Positions 34,347 to 43,495 are shown, counted from the first letter of the stretch. The stretch: DNA of 43,722 nucleotides from Mageeibacillus sp. UBA6980 (GCA_002450095.1 DJYK01000032.1:1-43722); one strand, 5' to 3'. Notes: generated by a model from the sequence alone, not told the origin. Numbers and translations: made by a program.

Positions 34347-34899
34347 CTTCCGCCTCCTTTACGTTCTTCCTGCCCTTAGCCCTGAATACTATCCACTTAC
34401 TCAGAACGAAATTAAGGATGATAAGGACTATGTTGTTGGCGATCTTGACCAGATAGAGATAAATGCATTCAAATGATGCGACTGTAAACAGCACCCGATC
34501 CTGCGGTATCCCGAGTCGTGTCTCGAGAAAATTAACCATAAATGAGAAAAGCAGGATCTCGACAAGAACGAATGTCGACAGCCTCGCAGCGGCAAATCCG
34601 AATAACTCAATAAAGTAGTTGCCGTGAGATCGGAACACAAAAATCCTGTTTGTCGTATGAGCCGTAAGTATCGTAGCGACCCAGGAAACAAACTGCTTGA
34701 TAACAAGACTTATCTCGATGCCTCTCCCGAAGACAGTAAGATAAACCGGATCTATAAGGAGCATATCCATGATTACGAAGGAAACAAAATTCGCAGCAGC
34801 GGTAAACGCGCCGGCTATCGGATACATTGCAAGTTCGCGTATGTTCTCCTGCCTGGGAGTCAGACTGTCGCTCCCGAAAAGGATCTCTTTTACATTCAT
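34333..34899 (-). CDS. GtrA-like four-helix membrane protein
   Basis: Small membrane protein of 188 residues with four hydrophobic segments (about 25-50, 65-85, 100-125, 140-165). It has the GtrA-type pattern: MYPIAGAFTAAANFVSFVIM near the start, HTTNRIFVFRS after helix two, and LSKWIVFRAKGR at the end. GtrA-like proteins are thought to move or flip lipid-linked sugars in cell-envelope glycosylation. It starts 2 nt after the stop of the cohesin-like surface protein and overlaps folC, so it may act with the surface proteins upstream or with the polysaccharide cluster. Confidence 0.87.
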   Translation of the reverse strand: MNVKEILFGSDSLTPRQENIRELAMYPIAGAFTAAANFVSFVIMDMLLIDPVYLTVFGRGIEISLVIKQFVSWVATILTAHTTNRIFVFRSHGNYFIELFGFAAARLSTFVLVEILLFSFMVNFLETRLGIPQDRVLFTVASFECIYLYLVKIANNIVLIILNFVLSKWIVFRAKGRKNVKEAEDAGQ

Positions 34900-34901
34900 T
34901 A

Positions 34902-36362
34902 TCAGACTCTCTTTGGCCTCGGGTTATTTCTGTTCGTAATGACTCTCCTTATGATGTAGGTCACTATAACAATGAATATGGACTGAAGCACACTTAATGT
35001 GATAAAGAGATAGAACAGATTCCTGTAAACTCTCTCAGCCGTCTGCTCAACGGATTTAAACTCATAGAATTTGCCGGTATCCGGATCGTAATAATAGAAA
35101 CTGCTGTTACCGGAGTCATCTGACATATATGTCAGGAAATCCCCGTCACGGTTGATGAATCCCTGCATCGTGTTCCCGTTTATCTCAGCGCTCCCTTCCC
35201 TGAATCCTCTGGGTATGGTTACGGTATCGGGAACGGCGGTATTGGTCAGGACGCGCCCTGTGGAGACTACAGTCCCCTCTGCCCTATATGCCGTCGCTAT
35301 ACCCGACGACGGATTATAGAAATACAATGAAGGATCATCCGTTCCGTTATACACATATACCAAAACACTTACAACGCCTTCCTTCGCGAAGACAGGAACC
35401 GAATAACCGTTGATCGTCCTCGTAGTCTGGGTAAACCCTTCGGGTATATTCAAATTCGAAGGGAAAGACAGAAAAGTATAAGTAACCCCGAACCTGTCTA
35501 CAAATCCGGAACCTTCAGGAATGTAATTCTCCTGACGGTTGACGAATATCCTGTATTCTCTCCATCTGATCCCGTCCTGCGCCAATACGTGTACAGAGAC
35601 AATATTCTCACCGGAAGAAAGATAATTGGCACCGTCTATGGTAACCGATGCCTGAAGGTTATTGGGGATCGCATTTACTCTGATGCTCTCCATATCACGG
35701 CTTACAGTTGCCGAATACTCGAATACCTGAGGGTCGAACGCAGGCGTCATCGTTATCCCGTCTATGGAAAGAGATGAGAGCGTCGCATCCGTAGATACTC
35801 CGTGAGCGATGTTAACAGTGAGAGGATCGGTGCCGTAAGATGCGATCACACTTCCGTCCGCTTTATGAAACGTCCCCGTCGAATCGATCCTTATGGACGT
35901 ATCTCCCGAGCTCTCGGATCTTGCTCTCAGCGAGAGCTGAAAGATCAGAGTCTGAACATCCGAATGAAAAGGAAGAACATCGTTACCGGTCTCCTCATCA
36001 ACGACCTCGACAAAGTCTGCCGATACCGATACCGATCCCGGGACAGTACTGTCTATCACAAAATCATATCCCGACAGAACATCTGCGGAAGTAACGGACA
36101 CAAAATCAAACTGATCCGGATCATAAGAGATCTCGATGGGTCCGAATTCCGATAAGGAATCGAACATATCGCAACTGACATTGATGTTGATTATATCGCC
36201 TGGATTAACGGTTGATGTCTGAGTTGTTAATGTCAGATATACCGTTCCGTCAGCTGACAATAGCCCCGTAAGGACGAGCATTACGGACAGACAGGCAAGA
36301 AGCGCAGCCGTGATCTTTTTTATCTTATCGGAGCAAACCGTATCTGACACAAGCCCGATCAT
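34902..36362 (-). CDS. Membrane-anchored cohesin-like/cadherin-like surface protein
   Basis: Exported protein of 486 residues with an N-terminal membrane or signal segment (about 17-36) and a C-terminal helix (about 448-471) followed by a basic tail. Residues about 42-185 look like a cohesin-type sandwich (STVNPGDIININVSCD, then PIEISYDPDQFDFVSVTSAD). Residues about 191-276 match the cadherin-like sandwich family (ATLSSLSIDGITMTPAFDP, then REYRIFVNRQ). Two copies of an unnamed module follow at 306-361 and 383-437, each running IPxGF, EING or TING, and YFYNP or YYYDP. It overlaps the glucosaminidase stop as ATGA. The likely role is holding or organising a partner at the cell surface; cohesin identity needs a profile search. 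Confidence 0.75.
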   Translation of the reverse strand: MIGLVSDTVCSDKIKKITAALLACLSVMLVLTGLLSADGTVYLTLTTQTSTVNPGDIININVSCDMFDSLSEFGPIEISYDPDQFDFVSVTSADVLSGYDFVIDSTVPGSVSVSADFVEVVDEETGNDVLPFHSDVQTLIFQLSLRARSESSGDTSIRIDSTGTFHKADGSVIASYGTDPLTVNIAHGVSTDATLSSLSIDGITMTPAFDPQVFEYSATVSRDMESIRVNAIPNNLQASVTIDGANYLSSGENIVSVHVLAQDGIRWREYRIFVNRQENYIPEGSGFVDRFGVTYTFLSFPSNLNIPEGFTQTTRTINGYSVPVFAKEGVVSVLVYVYNGTDDPSLYFYNPSSGIATAYRAEGTVVSTGRVLTNTAVPDTVTIPRGFREGSAEINGNTMQGFINRDGDFLTYMSDDSGNSSFYYYDPDTGKFYEFKSVEQTAERVYRNLFYLFITLSVLQSIFIVIVTYIIRRVITNRNNPRPKRV

Positions 36363-38938
36363 GGAAGTTCCCCGTAAGACGCCGGCAGATTGGAATAGAC
36401 CGGAACAATAAATTCAAAAGGCTGATCTATCATCCCTGACAGAGAATAGCTTCTGTAATATCTTTGTCCTTCTGAATAAGCCATAGAGATATTCTGAGCA
36501 TACTGATGCGAGTAAAGTCCGTCGTTATTGCTTATAACATCGAACTTCTGGAAATATAAAGTATCCTGTCCGACATCTATATATCCCTGTGCGATCCAGA
36601 GCGCTCCGCCGGTTATCGCATCCTCTATGTTATCCCACGGGAGCATCAGTGCTTCTTCGGATTCATCGATGGTCTGAAGATCCGGAGAAGATCCCCACAT
36701 CGCATATCTGGCACCGTTTATAAGTGCGCCGTTCTCGACGGACGGGTCAGGGACTGAACCGATATTAAAGAAATTGTAGTAACCCTCATATCCGGGTAAC
36801 GTTCCGGAACAAAGTGCGGAGATACCGCTGTAACCCATCTCCTGGATGATCCTGCTTGCCAGAAGATAAGGGGACACTCCGCTTACTTCACCGGCATTGT
36901 ATATGATATGTGCATAATCAACCGAATCAGTATCCATAAAACTTCCGGAGATCATCGCTTCAACGCCCTCTACGCTCTGAACATCCGGGTTGAAGGACAG
37001 GTTCTCCAATGAGAATATGTGCGACTCATCAAGATAGTTTCTCGGATCGAGGAAGTAACTGACAGTCGCATTATTAGCCGAATGCCAGCCTCCGCCGTCG
37101 TATTCGGGACTCGAGGAATTGACCCATGAAGGATTGGAATAGATATTGGCAAGGCTTCTTGAACCGCTGTCCTCATAATCGAGGACCGTGCCAAACCCGA
37201 GTCCGGTCTCATAGGGAGTAAAGATATACTCGGGATGAACACTGTGGAGAAGCCACAATCCGCTCCCGTAGCTTTCAGGGAACAACGAGAGCGTATCCTC
37301 CGAGAAGGATCCGTCGTCATCGCCGATCAGGACGTAGATGGAGTAATCCTTCTCGATTCCGTCGAATGAAAGAACCGATATGCACAGCTCGTTCTCTCCG
37401 GGATCGAAATGGAATGTTCCTCCCAACGGGATCTCCTCAGTCCTCGAAGATGTATACAAACGGATGGTCACCGTCGCGAAGTTGCCTTCCCGGGCAGATG
37501 CATTTATCGTAAAAGTATCGGAGCAATCAGCAGCCGTAAATCCGTAATTTCTTACCCTCGGGCTGAACTCCGGAACATAATGGAAATCCACACCGGATCC
37601 CGTGTAAATGATCTTCAGCGAATCAAGCACACCGTTAAGGGGTACATATGAAAGATCCTCATAATTCTCGGTGATAATATTATTGTTTATATCCTGGATC
37701 TGTATCTGCCTTCCGTAAAAATCCGGGGACAGTCCGTCTGTCGGGAAGTTGGATATATCTGCCGTTCCGGCATTTACAACGGATGCATAGCCTCCGTTAT
37801 AATAAGCAACCTCTCTGCTCTGCACCATCGTGTACGATACGGCGTCGGAAGGATTAACATTCTGTGCTCCTCTCTCGACCTTGATGTAGAAAGTGTTGGT
37901 GATCCCGGACAGTCCAGTATCGGCACTGATCGCTTCAACATCCTGCCTTCCGGCCCTCAATATCTCGCAGTCCGTTCCGGGCTCATCGTTATATCCGATG
38001 AAATTGCCGTAAGCGTCATAAATGGACACTTTGATATCTGCCGACAGATTGAGGAAATTAACATATGCATTATTGCTTTCGGCATTGAGTACATACCAGG
38101 ATGAAGATGAACCCGAAGCGATCGACCCGGGCTGAACATTATAATTAACAAGCGTCATTATCTGAGGAACATATATATCCCCGCCCGCGATCACGGTTCC
38201 TCTTCCGTCCGAAGATCTTAGCAGTATAAGGACTTCATGCTCACCGGACGAGACACCGTCACTGTTCCATGACATAACAAAGTCTCTCTTGCCTTCACCC
38301 GAATCACTGATGACGATATTGCCGGGATAGCAAACTCCGTCTACAAAGAAATCTGTCCTTATCCCGTCACCCGTTGTCTCGAATGTCCCCTCGACCTTCC
38401 TTATGCCGATGGTTATTCCGCCCTCGCCTTCAAGTGAAGAAGTCAACTCGCAATTCGTGAAGCTGTCTCCTCTTTGTGTTGATATATGCGATGACGCCTT
38501 AAGAGATGAGGACTTATTGCCGAGCATCTCATTTATTACATACATTCTCGAGCGTTCACTTAACAGGGTCATGGCTTCATCGACCATATCCTGATCGATT
38601 CCGCCGTAGATAACCGTGGAAAGATCCGAGGCGAAGGCCTGATCATCCTTCCCGGATACAAGGTAATCCGAACTTGTAAATCCGTTGATCAAGTAGTCTC
38701 CTGCCGTATAATATCCCGAACCTACTCTGTAAAACGCTCTGTAAGTTGCATCATGATTGCCCGTAAGGTCGGCAGTTCTGAGGATTATATTCTCCTCATC
38801 CTCTGAAACGTGACTATAAGGAACACTCATACCCGATAAAGATATCACGGTCAGAAGTATCGTTATGAATGCAACGGCAAAAACAATGACTGCCGCCGTC
38901 AGATATTGTTTTGTCCTCTTCTCAGATGCCACAAGCAT
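36359..38938 (-). CDS. Membrane-anchored N-acetylglucosaminidase (LytD/GH73-like)
   Basis: Predicted peptidoglycan hydrolase of 859 residues. One N-terminal membrane helix (about 12-35) leads into a large exported region with pre-peptidase-like and beta-sandwich domains (about 150-400) and a cadherin-like sandwich (about 455-537). The catalytic domain occupies about 550-810. It has HSVHPEYIFTPYETGLGFG, DPRNYLDESHIFSLENL, the proposed catalytic Glu700 in ASRIIQEMGYSG, YYNFFNIGSVP, and IEDAITGGALWIAQGYI, ending with GQDTLYFQKFDV. This is the clostridial endo-beta-N-acetylglucosaminidase pattern. AGGGG precedes ATG 38938. It is coupled (ATGA) to the cohesin-like gene. No dockerin is seen. Confidence 0.88.
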   Translation of the reverse strand: MLVASEKRTKQYLTAAVIVFAVAFITILLTVISLSGMSVPYSHVSEDEENIILRTADLTGNHDATYRAFYRVGSGYYTAGDYLINGFTSSDYLVSGKDDQAFASDLSTVIYGGIDQDMVDEAMTLLSERSRMYVINEMLGNKSSSLKASSHISTQRGDSFTNCELTSSLEGEGGITIGIRKVEGTFETTGDGIRTDFFVDGVCYPGNIVISDSGEGKRDFVMSWNSDGVSSGEHEVLILLRSSDGRGTVIAGGDIYVPQIMTLVNYNVQPGSIASGSSSSWYVLNAESNNAYVNFLNLSADIKVSIYDAYGNFIGYNDEPGTDCEILRAGRQDVEAISADTGLSGITNTFYIKVERGAQNVNPSDAVSYTMVQSREVAYYNGGYASVVNAGTADISNFPTDGLSPDFYGRQIQIQDINNNIITENYEDLSYVPLNGVLDSLKIIYTGSGVDFHYVPEFSPRVRNYGFTAADCSDTFTINASAREGNFATVTIRLYTSSRTEEIPLGGTFHFDPGENELCISVLSFDGIEKDYSIYVLIGDDDGSFSEDTLSLFPESYGSGLWLLHSVHPEYIFTPYETGLGFGTVLDYEDSGSRSLANIYSNPSWVNSSSPEYDGGGWHSANNATVSYFLDPRNYLDESHIFSLENLSFNPDVQSVEGVEAMISGSFMDTDSVDYAHIIYNAGEVSGVSPYLLASRIIQEMGYSGISALCSGTLPGYEGYYNFFNIGSVPDPSVENGALINGARYAMWGSSPDLQTIDESEEALMLPWDNIEDAITGGALWIAQGYIDVGQDTLYFQKFDVISNNDGLYSHQYAQNISMAYSEGQRYYRSYSLSGMIDQPFEFIVPVYSNLPASYGELP

Positions 38939-38951
38939 TAACCCCTGTTGA

Positions 38952-39566
38952 TCAACTGTTCAATTCATCCAGTGTAAGACCGAACGGAGGAACGAATTCT
39001 TCCATAAAGATCTTCACCTCATCAAGTTCTATCTTATCAATAGTTTCCTTTAATGTCGCCATTGCCGAATCAAATTCTGTATTTCCGGCCAGTTTCTCCC
39101 TGATGCATTTAATATATGCGCAGATCTTATCGGCAGCCTTTACCAGTCTTTTGCAAAGCTGTCCCTCTTCTCCGTCATAAGAAGGACAGAGCATGGAAAG
39201 ATAGTAACCCTTCATATGGTCCGGAAGCTGAGATGCAAGGCTCTCGGCCGCTTCGTGCTCGACTTCCTTATAGGCGCTCTTCAAAGTATCATTCCTGTAC
39301 TTGATCGGAGTCGGCATGTCTCCGGTAATGATCTCTGTACAATCATGAAACAATCCGAAGCTTTGTACCTTGAGCGGATCCACCTTGATCGTTGCTTTGC
39401 CTTCATCGACCAGATTGTTATGAATAACAGCGAGCGCTTCGGCGACCACGGCAACATCGAAGCTGTGTTCCTTGATATTCTCATAACGGCTGTTCCTCAT
39501 GAGAGCCCATCTGTTTATATACTGCATTCTGTCGAGTAATGCGAAGAATCCGTAATTTTCACTCAT
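38952..39566 (-). CDS. YfbR-type HD-domain 5'-deoxynucleotidase
   Basis: HD-superfamily phosphohydrolase of about 204 residues from ATG 39566. It resembles YfbR, which dephosphorylates deoxynucleoside 5'-monophosphates. The metal-binding residues are visible in YENIKEHSFDVAVVAEAL, LFHDCTEIITGDMPTPIKY and KAADKICAYIKC, the YfbR spacing. GGGGG upstream supports ATG 39566 over a GTG six codons earlier. It starts 21 nt after a second HD-family enzyme, the dGTPase-like protein, so the two probably adjust dNTP and dNMP pools together. Confidence 0.9.
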   Translation of the reverse strand: MSENYGFFALLDRMQYINRWALMRNSRYENIKEHSFDVAVVAEALAVIHNNLVDEGKATIKVDPLKVQSFGLFHDCTEIITGDMPTPIKYRNDTLKSAYKEVEHEAAESLASQLPDHMKGYYLSMLCPSYDGEEGQLCKRLVKAADKICAYIKCIREKLAGNTEFDSAMATLKETIDKIELDEVKIFMEEFVPPFGLTLDELNS

Positions 39567-39587
39567 ATACTTTCCCCCGTTCACGAA

Positions 39588-40805
39588 CTACACTCTGTAA
39601 AGCTCATCAAAGCAAGAGTTGGCATAAGTATCAGTCATGCCTGCGATATAATCGACGACCTTCCTTACAGGCGGACAATCGGGTTCGGGATGCTTCATAT
39701 AGAATTTCGCAAAGCTCGATATCGCCTCATTCGAAGATGCCCTTGCCTTCTCAATGTCATCAACGCACTCCATAAAAGCATTGAAGATCGCTTCGATCTG
39801 AAGCTTGACCATATTCTCATACGTCACGATCTTCGGGGCAAGATATATCTGATTCAGATTAGCGTTAAGGTATTCATTCATAGCCTCGAAGTTCTCGCGG
39901 CTCATGCAGATCTCATCGCGGTTCAAACTGCTGTGAACTATATCACCGACAAGGATATTGATTATCTCGGAATTGGTCGTACCAAGTCTCTTGGCAGCCT
40001 CTACGCTGACATGATCATTACCGCCTATAATACCCGCTCTTCTGGCGTCCTCTATATCCCTTCCGACATACGCGATCTTGTCGGCAAACCTTACGACGCA
40101 TCCTTCGAGCGTACATGGTCTCGTCCTGTCCTTCTCAGGTTTATTCGAGACTTCTGCCTCAGTCTTATCCCTGTACGGAGTCAGACTGAACTCATCGTAA
40201 GTCTCACCGCAGTGGGCTACGATACCGTCTCTTACTTCAAAAGTAAGATTAAGTCCGTACTCACCGGGTCTGTGTTCTTCGAGTACATCCAGGACTCTTA
40301 AGCTATGGACCTCATGTTCGAAGTACAAAGAGGGATCAACTGACTTGATACACTGATTCAGGACTCTCTCCCCTGTATGACCATACGGGGAATGGCCTAT
40401 GTCATGACCCAGTGCAATTGCCTGTATGAGATCGATATTAAGGTTCAGTGCACGTCCTATTATCGTCGATATGTAATTAACGTATATTACATGTTCAATC
40501 CTTGAACAGATATGATCGTTCATGGGATTGAAGAATACCTGCGTCTTATGGCGAAGACGCCTGAACGACTGCGAGAAGATTATCCTCCCGAGATCCCTCT
40601 CATACGGACTTCTTATGGAACACGGATCTTCCGGGATCCTTCTTCCTCTCGATTTGTCCGTTCTCATAGCATAAGGAGAAAGACTCTTCTCCCTCTCATT
40701 TCTTATAAGCTCGATCTCTTTAAGATCTTTGTAGTTATCGATAAGATGAGGTTGGTATGAAACATTACCGAGGGCGTCACCGAATATATCAAACAGACTA
40801 TCCAT
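39588..40805 (-). CDS. dGTPase-like deoxynucleoside triphosphate triphosphohydrolase
   Basis: HD-domain dNTPase removing triphosphate from dGTP or other dNTPs; 405 residues from ATG 40805. Motifs are IFSQSFRRLRHKTQVF, SRIEHVIYVNYISTIIGRAL, ALGHDIGHSPYGHTGERVL (the HD pair) and VVRFADKIAYVGRDIEDA. AAAAGGAG eight bases upstream decides the ATG. The gene begins one base after the pcrA stop and is followed by the YfbR-like gene. The substrate range (dGTP only, or all dNTPs) cannot be read from sequence. Confidence 0.9.
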   Translation of the reverse strand: MDSLFDIFGDALGNVSYQPHLIDNYKDLKEIELIRNEREKSLSPYAMRTDKSRGRRIPEDPCSIRSPYERDLGRIIFSQSFRRLRHKTQVFFNPMNDHICSRIEHVIYVNYISTIIGRALNLNIDLIQAIALGHDIGHSPYGHTGERVLNQCIKSVDPSLYFEHEVHSLRVLDVLEEHRPGEYGLNLTFEVRDGIVAHCGETYDEFSLTPYRDKTEAEVSNKPEKDRTRPCTLEGCVVRFADKIAYVGRDIEDARRAGIIGGNDHVSVEAAKRLGTTNSEIINILVGDIVHSSLNRDEICMSRENFEAMNEYLNANLNQIYLAPKIVTYENMVKLQIEAIFNAFMECVDDIEKARASSNEAISSFAKFYMKHPEPDCPPVRKVVDYIAGMTDTYANSCFDELYRV

Positions 40806-40806
40806 A

Positions 40807-43224
40807 TTATTCACTCCTTTTAAGACCTGCAGTATTCGCGAGCATGTTCTTTCTCATACCGTCAAAATCAACAGTAATAAGTGCATCTCCTGCTACAGGC
40901 TCGATCTTGACTATGACTCCGTCGCCGAACCTTCTGTGCGTTACCTTCATGCCCGGATTAAGCTCAGAGGCCTTAAGTCCGTCTCCGCCGGATGCCTTAC
41001 CGGTAAATGAAGATTTAAGAGCCGTAGATATCTCTTTCCTCGCCTTCTGTCTCGCGGGCGATGAAGCCTCCTTCATAGTATTATCCGTACGAACTTCTCT
41101 GGAACTTCCGATCTTATACAGATGCTCGGGCTTGATCTCCCACAGGAACCTTGAAGGAGAATAGCACTGAGTCTGACCGAAGAGCATTCTCTGCCTTGTA
41201 AGGACAATGAACAACCTCTTCTTCGCTCTCGTAATGGCAACATACATAAGACGTCTCTCTTCTTCAATGGCAAGCGCGTCACCGATCGATTTATAACCCG
41301 GGAACAGCCCGTCTTCGGCGCCTATGATGAATACGGAAGAGAACTCCAAGCCCTTGGCACTGTGAACAGTCATGAGCTTAACAAAATCGTCTCCCTCATT
41401 GTATTCGTCGCCGGATGAGTAAAGAGCAGCATTCTCAAGATATATGGAAAGTATCCCCTGAAGGGTATCGGCAGTTCTGACCTCATCCTCCATATACGCA
41501 TCTTCTTCAACGGCCTGCTTCGCATTCTCTGCCTGCTCCGGCAGAGCGCGGTGATTCTTCTCGAATTCGGCTGCTTCAGACAAAAGCTCCTTCAGGTTCT
41601 CTACTCTGTCGGTAACTTCTCCCTTCTTCTCCCTTTGATCTATTATCTCCTGGATCATTCCGGATTCATTCTCAATATAATCAACATAATCTTTAAAGCT
41701 TATGTCTTCGAGAAGCTTGTCCCTGAAGTGTTCAATCACGGAAGTAAACTCCAACAGCTTACCGCTTACCCTCTGAAGTTCAGGATACGAGAAAGATCTT
41801 ACGCAGACTTCAAACATCGGTATGTGTTCTTCTTCGGCAATCTGTCTGATCTTATCTATTGTAGTATCCCCGATACCTCTTCTCGGAACATTAATGATCC
41901 TCTCGAGTGCCAGATCATCATGATCGTCGTTGATGAGTCTCAGATACGAGATGACATCCTTGATCTCCTTACGGTCATAGAACCTCATGCCGCCGTAGAC
42001 CTTGAACGGGATCTGCTTCTCGCGAAGTGCAGACTCGATTGAACGGCTCAACGCATTTACACGGTAGAGAACTGCGCAGTCTTTGTAATTCATCATTCCC
42101 CTGTCGACCATCTTCTTAATGGTGTCGGCAGTCCATCTGGCCTCAACATTACCGTTGTCGGCATTCATAACGACGATCTTATCGCCTTCCTCACCTTCCG
42201 TGCGCAGGATCTTACTCTTCCTGTGCTTATTATTCGCGATAACTTCATTGGCGGCCTCGAGGATCGTTCTGGTGGATCTGTAATTCTGTTCGAGCTTGAT
42301 CACCGTCGCATCCTTAAAATCTTTCTCAAAGTTAAGGATCATATTTACATCCGCTCCGCGGAACGCATAGATAGACTGGTCATCATCGCCTACGACACAT
42401 ACATTACCGTGCTTCTTACCGAGGAGCATTACCGCCTCATACTGAGGCTTATTGGTATCCTGATACTCATCGACCATGATATATCTGAACTTATTCCTGT
42501 AGTAATCGGCAATCTCCTCATTACTTCTCAAAAGCTTTACAAAATTGATGAGTATGTCATCGAAGTCCATGGCATTCGTCTCAACAAGACGACGGTCATA
42601 GTCCTTATAGACTTCACTTGCCATTTTCTTAAAGGAATCACTTCCTGCGAGCGCATCATATTCCTTATGACCGATCATGTGATTCTTGGCATTGGTGATC
42701 TCATAAAGGAACAGTCTGGGCTTATAGGTCTTCTCGGATATCTCGAGTCTGTCCATGACCTGCTTAACTATCTTAAGCTGATCATCCGTATCCACGATAG
42801 TAAAATTCTTCCCGTAACCCAAGTCCTCGGCATGCCTTCTAAGTATCCTCGCGAAGATACTGTGGAAAGTGCCGCACCATATATACTGTGATCGGTCTCC
42901 GACCAAAGATGCGATCCTCTCCTTCATCTCATTCGCCGCTTTATTCGTAAAAGTGATCGCGAGGATCGACGAAGGAGCGATATTATACTTCTTCATCATA
43001 TAAGCTATCCTGTATGTGATCACGCGGGTCTTCCCCGATCCTGCTCCCGCCAATATGAGAAGAGGACCGTCTATATGTGATACGGCCTGTCTTTGTTCTG
43101 TATTAAGTTCGTCAAGCAGAGAATCTGCATCAGAGAAATTACTGTCTGTATTCTGTTCGTCATCGAACATAGAACTGAGCTCATCAAACAGATCAAGCTC
43201 ACCGCTATTCATAAAATCGTCCAC
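40807..43224 (-). CDS. pcrA: ATP-dependent DNA helicase PcrA (UvrD family)
   Basis: Superfamily 1A 3'-5' helicase for repair and replication restart; 805 residues. Motifs in order: Q motif LNTEQRQAV, Walker A AGAGSGKTRVITYRI, Ia LAITFTNKAANEMKERI, Walker B YIMVDEYQDTN, GDDDQSIYAFRGAD, QNYRST, MTVHSAKGLEF and YVAITRAKKRLF. The C-terminal Tudor-like RNA-polymerase-contacting region is present (VTHRRFGDGVIVKI). An acidic extension of about 40 residues precedes the Q motif. The start is a GTG at 43224 with GGAG six bases upstream; an ATG four codons later lacks a site. It is the first gene of the 23-gene run. Confidence 0.95.
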   Translation of the reverse strand: MDDFMNSGELDLFDELSSMFDDEQNTDSNFSDADSLLDELNTEQRQAVSHIDGPLLILAGAGSGKTRVITYRIAYMMKKYNIAPSSILAITFTNKAANEMKERIASLVGDRSQYIWCGTFHSIFARILRRHAEDLGYGKNFTIVDTDDQLKIVKQVMDRLEISEKTYKPRLFLYEITNAKNHMIGHKEYDALAGSDSFKKMASEVYKDYDRRLVETNAMDFDDILINFVKLLRSNEEIADYYRNKFRYIMVDEYQDTNKPQYEAVMLLGKKHGNVCVVGDDDQSIYAFRGADVNMILNFEKDFKDATVIKLEQNYRSTRTILEAANEVIANNKHRKSKILRTEGEEGDKIVVMNADNGNVEARWTADTIKKMVDRGMMNYKDCAVLYRVNALSRSIESALREKQIPFKVYGGMRFYDRKEIKDVISYLRLINDDHDDLALERIINVPRRGIGDTTIDKIRQIAEEEHIPMFEVCVRSFSYPELQRVSGKLLEFTSVIEHFRDKLLEDISFKDYVDYIENESGMIQEIIDQREKKGEVTDRVENLKELLSEAAEFEKNHRALPEQAENAKQAVEEDAYMEDEVRTADTLQGILSIYLENAALYSSGDEYNEGDDFVKLMTVHSAKGLEFSSVFIIGAEDGLFPGYKSIGDALAIEEERRLMYVAITRAKKRLFIVLTRQRMLFGQTQCYSPSRFLWEIKPEHLYKIGSSREVRTDNTMKEASSPARQKARKEISTALKSSFTGKASGGDGLKASELNPGMKVTHRRFGDGVIVKIEPVAGDALITVDFDGMRKNMLANTAGLKRSE

Positions 43225-43267
43225 AATCTACTCCATTAATAATTCAAGTCAAAATCTTTACTTATGA

Positions 43268-43296
43268 ATTATAACAGATATAGTGTCCCAATTAAA
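43268..43296 (-). promoter_or_regulatory. pcrA promoter candidate
   Basis: On the minus strand, TTTAAT (43296-43291) and a perfect TATAAT (43273-43268) are 17 bases apart, about 45 nt before the GTG start of pcrA. The -35 box is weak. This would be the first promoter of the long minus-strand run. Confidence 0.5.
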
Positions 43297-43380
43297 GAAC
43301 ATTTATTCGCTTTCGCGCGGGGTTGTTACTATTCACAGTTTCCAAGAACCGATAAACCCATTATAGCATTTTTCCCTTGG

Positions 43381-43393
43381 ATACGTGACGATT
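43381..43393 (+). repeat. Single extra copy of the palindrome arm
   Basis: The 13 bases ATACGTGACGATT differ at one position from the right arm of the downstream inverted repeat with its next base (43484-43496, ATACATGACGATT). The two copies are in the same orientation, 103 nt apart. They could be binding sites for one regulator or transposase-binding sites near an element end. Confidence 0.5.
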
Positions 43394-43454
43394 TGCTTAA
43401 AAGATCAAATTAACGGAAAGTACTGAAAAATATGGATTTTTCTTAAATTTATGC

Positions 43455-43483
43455 TTGATTTCAACATCGTCATGTATTATAAT
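43455..43483 (+). promoter_or_regulatory. Transposase promoter
   Basis: TTGATT (43455-43460) and TATAAT (43478-43483) are separated by exactly 17 bases on the plus strand. The start would fall near 43490, with GGAGGG (43497-43502) only a few bases on, giving a very short leader before ATG 43510. Confidence 0.7.
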
Positions 43484-43495
43484 ATACATGACGAT
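43466..43495. repeat. Perfect 12-bp inverted repeat enclosing the -10 box
   Basis: ATCGTCATGTAT (43466-43477) and ATACATGACGAT (43484-43495) are exact reverse complements. The six bases between them are the TATAAT of the transposase promoter. It has the form of an operator, or of a fold-back hairpin that forms only in transcripts entering from outside. Confidence 0.85.

Noticed and set aside
39690..40301. Plus-strand open frame of 203 codons opposite the dGTPase gene
   Set aside because: Complementary shadow of a conserved coding region; no motif seen.
42223..42891. Plus-strand open frame of 222 codons opposite pcrA
   Set aside because: pcrA has all helicase motifs through this interval; the opposite frame shows no family features and no start signal.
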